Source: Owenia fusiformis (Eukaryota > Annelida > Polychaeta > Sabellida > Oweniidae). Taken from it: 64,000 bases of DNA. The position numbers and the translations under genes were made by a program. Location: the NCBI GenBank assembly GCA_903813345.2, contig CAIIXF020000011.1:12250842-12314841 (forward strand), given 5' to 3'. Positions 56,440 to 64,000 of the stretch are shown here, piece after piece (positions within the stretch are counted from its first letter, which is position 1; every line of letters starts with the position of its first letter). The notes beneath the pieces are model-generated. The model had not been told where the DNA came from, did no database searches, and saw only the letters and a program-made list of their open reading frames with translations.

Positions 56440-57074
56440 CAAAATGTCACCACCTAGTTGCTCACAATATTATTAGTTCAATCTAGTCAGATTTTAACTT
56501 CTGAGATGATTTTGAAAAAAAAATTGTTAATTTGAAGCAAGTTAAAAAGACCTTTTTGACCCTGAGAATGTCATTGAAGGTCAGATGTATAGTCAGATTT
56601 GAACTTTTGAGAACTTCTAGATGATTTTGAAAAAAATTGGTCAATTTGAAGCAAGTTGAAAAAATACCTTTTTGACCTTTTTTGACCTTGAGAAGGTCAA
56701 TGGAGGTCAAATCTCAAATCTTAAGTCAGATTTGAACTTCTGATAACTTGTAGATGATTTTGTAAAAAATTGTTCAATTTGAAGCAAGTTAAAAAAAGAC
56801 CCTTTTGACCTTTTTTGACCTTGAAAAGGTCACTGAATGTCAAATCTTAAATGCAAAGTCAGATTTGAACTTCTCAAAACTTGTAGATGATTTTGAAAAA
56901 AACTGAAGTCAGTCTAAACAGTATTTGTCAAGTTATTGGACGTTTAAATAATTGTTACAGACCTCAACCGCCTATCGCCAACCACCAACTGCCAATCGCC
57001 AACTGCTGATCGCCAACCGCTGTCACAAAAAACGGAGACAATAAGAATATGTCACCACTTTTTGGTGGTGACAT
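56440..57074. mobile_element. TIR element with internal tandem repeats, unit C
   Basis: Counterpart of 5488-6169 and 28091-28733, ending in the TATGTCACCAC / GTGGTGACATA hairpin. Confidence 0.62.
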
Positions 57075-57247
57075 AAATTTCAAAGAAATCATCTCTCGTG
57101 AAACTTGGAATAATATTACTAATGTCGCCAATGCTAATGAATCTTTTAATAAATTTGAGGATAAACTGTACTTTAATCCCCATAGTGGCCTGAACATGTA
57201 GACCATGCCATCTGCTGTTTTATTTGAATTTGTTCCATTTATTCCAG

Positions 57248-57963
57248 AACGTTTAACCCCCGTATAGTAGTGGACTGGACATGTTGAAGGTTCAGAAGAC
57301 CTCCAAGGCTCAGGCATGGCAAAGGTCAGGGAGGGCAGGTGAGGATGTTTATGTAACTATGTACTTTGTACAAGATAGCGTGTATTATAGGGTGTAGTAT
57401 TTTAGCCACTGTTTTCTTATTTGTGACTGGTGCTTCTGTTACAAATGTTTACACTTTTGTGATTGCAACTATAGTATTTTGTCAATGTTAATGCCTTGTT
57501 GCCAATGGTATATATATATAATAGTATGAAATAAGAGCAAAAACATTATCAATAGTTGCCTAGATAATAGTTGCCTACATACAGTAAAACCTACATGTGT
57601 GAACACTGAAGTACATTTTGTAGATTTTTCTATGATATATTGTATCAGACAGTTCCTATTTGACCTGTTAACTACTTGATAGGTAGGAAAGAGGGAATAA
57701 AAATGACTCAAGATGAAGCTGAGGCATTGAATAACTGGAGGGGTAAAAAGGGAATTATAATGAATAAAGAAATGATGGTTTTAGGACGTGAATCAGCTGG
57801 AACATGTTATCGTCTTTATACAGAGGAGGACGTTGAAGCGTTGCCCACAAACACACGCCCTGAGATCCTCAGGTGCAATCTATGCAGCGTAACTTTACAG
57901 CTGTTGGCTTTGGGAATTAAAAATATAGCTCAGTTTGACTTCATGGATAAGCCATCTGCTGAG
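57248..57963 (+). pseudogene. DHX33-like exons 3 and 4, copy C (broken)
   Basis: Exon 3 (57248-57338) is 91 bp instead of 86. Five extra bases around CCCGTATAGTAGTGGAC shift the frame, which then meets TGA within a few codons. Exon 4 (57785-57963) is intact, with Y to V in EEDVEAL and PSAE as in B. Splice sites of both are kept. Exons 5-10 do not exist in C. Not able to encode the helicase end. Confidence 0.85.
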
Positions 57964-60057
57964 GTAAGAGTTGGAGATAGTAAAAGTATGCAGACAAAAA
58001 TCTTTCTATATCAGTATATAAAATGCTAATTATGAGCAGAATATGTTATTAAATATACTCTGATTGTCCTCATATATTTTACTTACAGCCCTAGACCATG
58101 TTATACTACACTCAACCCTATCCTGCCAGAAATTATTTGAGAAAATCAGATATATGTCATCACAATAAGCACTGCTATCATTAATATATTAATGTTCAAT
58201 GCATTATGATTCAAAATTATTGCAATAAAATGGAAATATCATAGATTCATTTGAATTAAATACCAAAATTACATCAAGAATATTTAGAAGATAAACCCCC
58301 GAGAAAATCAAATTGACACATTAGTCACAAAATCATACTCGTTGATGTCATTTGGCAGGAAAGGGGTACGTGTTAAGGAAACATAGCATAACAATGAACA
58401 GTTAGGCAACAGTGTTATAAGACCCAGGTGTAAGGACTTTTGCATTGTTATTATACAACTTTCAGTGACATCTTTATTTTATGAAATATACAACTGTCAT
58501 GAACAGGATCATTTGTAAAGTCTGTAACATATTCTGATTGCTCATAATTAGCATTTTATATACAGACTTTTGTCCACTTAGTTTTACAGAGCAGCCTGAC
58601 TTGGACAGTTTGGCAATATTAGGTAACTTTGATGTCACAAACTTGAAAAAGTCACATCATTGTTTTAGGTATATGTTCTGTCTGTAATATTTTGAGTAAA
58701 AATTAATCAATCGTCTAATGGATAATGTGTATTATATGCTTTTAACTATGTGTGAAAAGTTTCATTAACTTTACTGGTCATTTACTAAAGGTATATGAGG
58801 TTTTACTTAATAGGAAAAGACTTTTGCTACTGAGGGTAAAGTAAAGAAAATCGATTATTTCCTGTGCACTGCTTTGCTGTATGCAAATGAATTAAATCAA
58901 TGATGTCAATGGGTGAAAGTTTTGAGGAATTAGTACAGCCAGAATATTTAACCTTCAAAACATGTAAAAACCTATATGTAGGAGAGACATTACAGAACAG
59001 AACATAAAGTATGTGGTGCTTCTATGATTGATGTGTAAAGTGTTAAATGTAGACAACAGAAGACTAAGGAATACACAACAAATAACTAGTACAAAATCAT
59101 ATCAATGTCTGGGATATTAAGCAAAACTGAAATGCTAATTCACTTCCCGGGATTCACTTGGCAGTGAACACCATACTACACAAATATCCATGTATTTTAA
59201 GTACAATGTTACACCAAATTAACACTGTAAAATGACACTGGTCATTACCAATGTTCATCAAGGCTAATCAGCTTAATTCAACTGTGGCCATTCATGCAAT
59301 GCTCAGTCAGGTGATGCTAAAGTGGGAGTGAAACCAGAATACAATCAAAATAGTAATTTTATAGCAGGGTTATGAACGTTTACAAAGTCATTACATGCTC
59401 TTTATGTCAAGGTTATAATATAAAATCTGGAATTAAAATAAAAATGATAATACTTATGTCACATACAGATTGATGTGCCAATGTTTCATCACTTCAAATC
59501 ACTTACACTTAATATTGCAAAAGATTGCTTTTGTATTGCCTGTGAGAATTTCATTGCTTTAACCCTTTCCCGACGTGAATATAAGAGGAAAATGTTGTCC
59601 CCAGTGACGGATAAGTAAGAGTGTTTTTTAGGGGAAAACTGCAAAATACCTATGCCCTGGGACCTATACCTTGGATTTCATCACTGATATACAATTTATA
59701 GTAAGGATTATCACATAACAACTTGTCAAAATTTGGTAAAAATACTGAATAGAACTGGAGATATTGTGATTTCATTGATGTATATAAATAAAAATAATGG
59801 TGCCAAAAGCAGCCTATCGTACTGAAAGGTATTACATAATAGGGCTCCATATGGAGCCTATCGTCGTGAAAGGGTTATTATAGCAGTTTTCCTGAAGGAT
59901 TCAACATCGAATTAAATATCGAACGTTAAGATTGCAATGCAAGCAAAGCTGATTTAAACTTTACACATGGCTTTTTAATTAGTTGCTGGCATTATAATAC
60001 TAAAGGGCTGCAGTTGAATCTGTAATAACTTAAAGCGAATCTTTTGAACAAATCAGG
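57964..60057. other. Intron 4 sequence of unit C
   Basis: Follows A and B, but lacks about 110 bp of the left foldback arm after 57980 and the pogo-like MITE. It gains a piggyBac-like MITE at 59563. No gene before 60058. Confidence 0.65.
59563..59874. mobile_element. piggyBac-like MITE, unit C only
   Basis: Ends CCCTTTCCCGACG and CGTCGTGAAAGGG, inverted, flanked by TTAA (59559-59562) and TTAT (59875-59878). A and B have a single CTTTAATA at this site, so TTAA is the target and TTAT probably a mutated copy. 312 bp, no coding. TTAA target choice is the mark of piggyBac. Confidence 0.82.
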
Positions 60058-60405
60058 ATGAGAGTCAACACAGGCGTTCAAAAAGTGTTGACCTCAAATT
60101 ATAAGTGTAACTACATTATAATCTAACTGCTGATGTTGTGTGTATATCTGTACACTAAGAACAAAGAAACAATCCTCGACTGTCATTCGACCACTGCGAA
60201 AATTTTGACAGATCTGAGGCAAGAAGAGAAGGTAAAACTAAGACATCACGATGACAATATCACTTTATCAAGCAAGAAGAATGATATAATTGAGAATAGC
60301 AACAACATAACTACCATTGGAACTATGTCTCAAATAGGAATTGACAATAAAACTATGCCTCGGATAAGAAGTACCAAAAACAGTTTGCATGACAGTGCAA
60401 ATAGC
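60058..60405 (+). pseudogene. Beta-1,3-galactosyltransferase pseudogene, copy C
   Basis: Starts at the homologous ATG but has TAA at codon 23 (60124-60126) inside the membrane segment, where A and B have TTA. Homology ends at 60405 (about codon 116), before the catalytic domain. The open run from 60133 to 60759 joins the remnant of the stem to unrelated flanking sequence by chance. Confidence 0.9.
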
Positions 60406-61426
60406 CAGCCCAGTCTCAGCGTGTGGTTCGTCAATATACTACGAATGGGATTTCGTCAGTATAGTACGAATGGATTTCTATCATATAGATGTCACTGGAG
60501 GTATTTAGTATGGTTTCGTTTCCACGCATTAGCAAGAGTAATCTTACATCTTACCCGGCGTAGTATCAGGTTACGATTCCATTTCCATGATGTGCATGTC
60601 GACTTTTCTGCCGAGAATATCATAACTGTTGTTTTTACACAAAGAGGTAAGTTGCATAGTTATACCTATTGGCGATTGGGTTTGCCCGGACCCTCCGACC
60701 CCCCCCCCCCCCATGGCTACGGGGCTATAGTAATTGACACATGCAAATATCACATATAATCGGCCTTGGCTTCTTTGAAATGATCTTTCTAATTTCATGT
60801 GTCGCTTGTTCATAAAAATTAATGATCAGTCGAGGAGGGATAGGTCGAATTTACTATTAAGATACAGGTAATACGTAAGGATTAAGATTATTAAGATTAT
60901 CACTCTATTAAGAGAGTGCCGAAGGCTAGTGTAGACAACACAGTAGGGACACTATTTTACACGATGACACTGTAATACACATGCTCCCTACTATACCGCA
61001 ATCATTTATTAACAATTGTCTGAGATATTGTACATGCAATTTTTTAATCATTGCGTCTGAAGATACATTTAAAAGTCATTGGAAACAAGATCAACTACAA
61101 TTTTAAATTAGGATTTTGCACTAGGTGCCCTCTGGATATAAATCAGCCTGGAGTTGATTGCGATCGTATCAAATTACTTCCATGTCTAGCCCTGATGTTA
61201 TCTTGAAATCAAATCTGCTACAAGTCACTATAGTATTGCTCAAAGGTTTTGGGCCGATACAAAGATGGCAGCATGAGTAATTCTATCAATCTTTTTCTCA
61301 GGGGGTGGGGATTCCAAAAAATGAGCGCTTTTGTCGAATTATAAATAAACACAGACCGATTGCCATGCCATTTTTATGCCAAGAATATATTTTTCTTTCA
61401 GGTTTTCTGAACGCATTCATCTCATA
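60406..61426. other. Right flank outside the duplication
   Basis: Unique-looking sequence from the break at 60405. Holds a C-run near 60700. A CAAAGATGGCAGC word near 61259 (YY1-like, often found near start sites) lies some 170 bp before the next candidate ATG. No gene called. Confidence 0.5.
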
Positions 61427-63629
61427 ATGTCAGACGTTGAGACGAGCAGTGAGAAAGGTAAGATATCCTGATTGTGTATAGTTCGGCCGATAATTATAGT
61501 AAAGCGAGAGTAATAACCCGACTGTGCCATCTTTGTGTAATATTAGCCCGAGCATATGTGCATGTTCGCCTAAAAGAACTTTAATGGAATGATTGATAAC
61601 ACTTAATATTTTAAGACTGCAAACCCTGCATACTGTAATTTACTATATGATGTAATCTATAAAAGGTGAGTGTGGTATCATTTGCTGAATTTGGGACTCA
61701 TTATTCCCACTGCTGTCAAGCAAACAGTTCTTTATAATATAAAGTATATGTATTTGGGTATCAAATATAAATCAGTGGCGGATCCAGAAATTATTAAGGG
61801 TGGGGGCAAATGCTGAGTTGAGTTTAAAAAAAAATTGTGTCCCATAAAACCAAAAATTGGGCCCAAATTTTGAAAAATTAAGATCCATCTTTGGATACAT
61901 TGGCCAAAAAAGGACATATGACCCCTCCCCACCCGGATCCGCCACTGTATATATTTCCCCATTCTATACTATATGATACGAATATAATCCATATATATAT
62001 ACTTTTTGGATACAAACATACTGAATACGAACCTTCCAGGTCCACAGGTATATGGGAAAAGGTCATGGAAGAAGTATCGATACAGACAGAGGAAGAAGGC
62101 TAAAAATTCGGCACTAGATTCAGTAGTTGAAGATGCAAGTATTATCCTTCTCTAATAATTTGAAATATATGAGGTTTTAGAATGTGGAAAATAATTTCCA
62201 CATTCTAAAACCTTAATTTAAAACATGTTAGTTCTTGTCCCATAAACACTGAATAGGCAAGAATGCAAACACAACAAATGGGATCTTAACAATTATTAAC
62301 ACGCACTGTAGAAATGTTTGAGTAATATAAGTTATTGAATGATTTGAAGTGCAATACAGGATATATTCTGTTCGAGACATTTTGTATTGGAACGAGACGA
62401 AGTCGAGTGCCAATACAGAATATCGAAACAGAATATATCCTGTATTGCACTTCAAATCATTCAATAACGTTTTTATCGTGTGATCCTCTGTATTGCTACT
62501 GAGATTGTCCCCTCCGTACCAATATTTTCTGTATTGCGACGGAGATAATCAACGGGGACAACCTCAGTAGCAATACAGATTGGTACAGCACAAGAACTGA
62601 CCAATCAGAGGGCTTCAATTTACAGATCATACGATAAAGAAAGTTATTGTAGCCTCCGATTTCTGACGTAATGCTAAATGCATGGAATGATCATCGATGT
62701 CTTTTCCAGATTTTGGAAAAAAATATTTTGTGAACTGCCGTATTGGCAGGTCTTATTATGTTTAAAGTATTTAAAGTTACATTATTGGCAGAGGTCCAGC
62801 GATTATAATGCTACGATGAAGCTGAATATGAATCATAAAAAGTGTTCAGGTTGCGAAATATTTATCTTGAAAAAGTGCCCCATTTAATTTGACAGGTTCT
62901 GCTATATTTTTGATTGGAACGATAAAATAAAGACAGTTGGATAATTTAGTGAAACAGCTGCCAATCAATGAATGAGTGATCTAAAATTCGTATTTTATGT
63001 CCTTATATCATTAATTGCTGAAACGAATTAGCATGTTAGTATTGAAAAACCAAATTTCGCAAAATATTAAATCATTTGAATAGATTACATGTGCCTTGAT
63101 TAATATCATTGCAATTTAGTTTGCTCATAGATACTATTAGGTTCAGAATTAGCAGGCCTACAATAGAAAAACCTCAAAAACTATATTTAGTGTGCGATGT
63201 CTGCATCACATTTGCTCCCGGTTCATCGACCGCCGGATAACCAAAACATTTTGGGAACTTTTTTTAAGATTTGAACTTTCAAATTTTGAAATTCGACACC
63301 CTTATCAAATGTGTGGCTTGTTTTTTTATTTAGTATAGATGTGACAAGATGTTTTATTTATTGTATTACAGATTTATATCTGGATACTGTCATATAGATC
63401 GCCAAGGGCCTGGGTGTTTGCTAGGTAGATAAGTAATACAAAAAATAAACTATGTAATCCTTAAAAATGTGATTTTTCTATGCATATTGCGCTTTTTCTG
63501 ATAAACCGTTTTTTTCTTCAGGGAAATGGAGAACTCTCCAGTGAAACCACAAGGGAAAACACTTCATCAAATGAAAAGTCTAGCAATGATACATTGGCTA
63601 AACCCGTATCTTCAACCAGCTCTAAGGCG
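61427..63629 (+). CDS. Candidate short-exon gene of unknown function (5' end)
   Basis: Three pieces join in frame. 61427-61457: ATG, MSDVETSSEK, donor AAAG|GTAAGA. About 62039-62132: acceptor ACCTTCCAG, product PQVYGKRSWKKYRYRQRKKA then KNSALDSVVED. 63522-63629: acceptor TTTCTTCAG, product GNGELSSETTRENTSSNEKS and on to SSTSSKA, donor GCG|GTAAGT. The second junction would need a GC donor (GAT|GCAAGT); read without it, the frame stops 18 bp later. The product is a basic patch plus a serine/threonine-rich low-complexity tail. I do not recognise it. It would continue past 64000. Confidence 0.4.
61773..61947. mobile_element. hAT-like MITE
   Basis: Ends CAGTGGCGGATCC and GGATCCGCCACTG are perfect 13-bp inverted repeats, 175 bp in all, with AT-rich flanks (ATATAAAT / TATATATT) that may be a degraded 8-bp duplication. 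Lies in the intron of the candidate gene. Confidence 0.78.
62172..62213. repeat. Perfect 19-bp hairpin
   Basis: AGGTTTTAGAATGTGGAAA, loop ATAA, then the exact complement. Could be a small RNA hairpin or a MITE relic; too short for a typical microRNA precursor. Confidence 0.6.
62328..62640. mobile_element. Nested inverted repeats (palindromic MITE)
   Basis: Inner palindrome 62331-62468: ATTGAATGATTTGAAGTGCA and its complement about 60 bp per arm, around GAGACGAAGTCGAG. Next to it CTGTATTGCTACTGAGATTG pairs with CAACCTCAGTAGCAATACAG (62490-62580). The word CAATACAG/CTGTATTG recurs throughout. Non-coding. Confidence 0.65.
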
Positions 63630-64000
63630 GTAAGTCCCCAGGGGACAACGAGTGTACCTTTGTTTTTATGTGTTATAGTATGAGAGCGTATCTCCTTCTT
63701 TTACATAAGGTCAAAAAGTATCAACTTTGATAATCGGGGGATGGAGGATTCAAGGCAAACGATATTATTGCAAAATTTAAATAAAATATCAACACAATTG
63801 TTAGAATTACATCAGAAAAATGCAAAAGCTCATAAGTGGAAAGCGCTTTACAAAATCGCCATCCTGATTACCCAACATTTCTAAAGCGCCTTAGGAATTT
63901 TATTTTGGAATTACACCTGTCATTTCTAAAACGCATTTCGTGCACTTCTATCGATGTGCTAATGGAGAATATCCAGCAGATTTGTATATCAACAATAAAT
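63630..64000. other. End of window
   Basis: Intron-like sequence after the donor at 63630. It contains GAAAGCGCTTTACAAAATCGC and TCTAAAGCGCCTTAGGAATT, a short inverted pair around AAAGCGC common in repeats. No other feature seen. Confidence 0.5.

Larger units (their letters stand above)
51182..60405. repeat. Segmental duplication unit C (truncated, about 9.2 kb)
   Basis: Begins with the same intron 1 sequence as A and B and follows B through the tRNA array. It ends inside the galactosyltransferase pseudogene, where homology stops after GCAAATAGC at 60405. Exons 1, 2 and 5-10 are absent. It shares the tRNA array and exon 2 loss with B, so C and B are closer to each other in structure than to A. 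Confidence 0.9.

Noticed and set aside
60133-60759. 208-residue frame as a new chimeric gene
   Set aside because: It begins after the nonsense codon of the pseudogene and crosses the duplication break into unrelated sequence; no evidence of use.
61732-61962. Minus-strand frame at the hAT-like MITE
   Set aside because: It is mostly the MITE itself and carries no known domain.

Overview
The window is animal nuclear DNA. It is AT-rich, has GT-AG introns, a DEAH-box RNA helicase split over many exons, an intronless glycosyltransferase gene, pol III tRNA genes, a LINE retrotransposon and many small inverted-repeat transposons. The sequence alone does not fix the species. The repeat content ((CCGT)n-headed elements, palindromic MITEs, several insertion differences between copies) resembles that of marine invertebrates. 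All recognisable host genes lie on the + strand. LAYOUT. The main structure is a tandem segmental duplication. Unit A runs about 1914-23385, unit B about 23386-51181, and unit C about 51182-60405, where it is cut off. All three start at the same point inside an intron of a DHX33-like helicase gene. Positions 1-1913 and 60406-64000 are flanking sequence outside the duplication. Unit A, read together with the exon just before it, holds ten exons that encode the C-terminal 416 residues of DHX33: the helicase C domain, HA2 and the OB-fold region. The exons for the N-terminal RecA domain (Walker A, DEAH) lie upstream of position 1. Units B and C lack the first two of these exons. In place of exon 2 they carry an array of tRNA-Asp(GUC) genes. 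Unit B still has exons 3-10 with every reading frame and splice site intact. Unit C keeps only exons 3 and 4, and exon 3 has a 5-bp frameshifting insertion. NESTED GENE. Intron 4 carries an intronless beta-1,3-galactosyltransferase (GT31) gene in the same orientation: intact in A (10776-12068) and B (33161-34453), a truncated pseudogene with an early stop in C (60058-60405). SATELLITES. Intron 7 is filled by a 63-bp minisatellite that is a serial copy of the 3' end of exon 7, including its splice donor. Because 63 bp is 21 codons, the first units extend exon 7 in frame, each ending in a usable-looking donor. Intron 8 is filled by an unrelated 39-bp satellite, about three times longer in B than in A. 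MOBILE DNA. Unit A alone has two (CCGT)n-headed elements. Unit B alone has a 1-kb almost perfect palindrome, a 5'-truncated LINE with reverse transcriptase, a mariner remnant and a TIR element. Unit C alone has a LINE tail and a piggyBac-like MITE. A pogo-like MITE is in A and B only. RIGHT FLANK. 61427-63629 shows a possible short-exon gene of unknown function. KEY CAUTION. A tandem copy this similar can be a true young duplication or a false one made when two haplotypes are joined in an assembly. The B/C-only tRNA array, the missing exons and the different insertions favour a real duplication, but only reads spanning the junctions would settle it.
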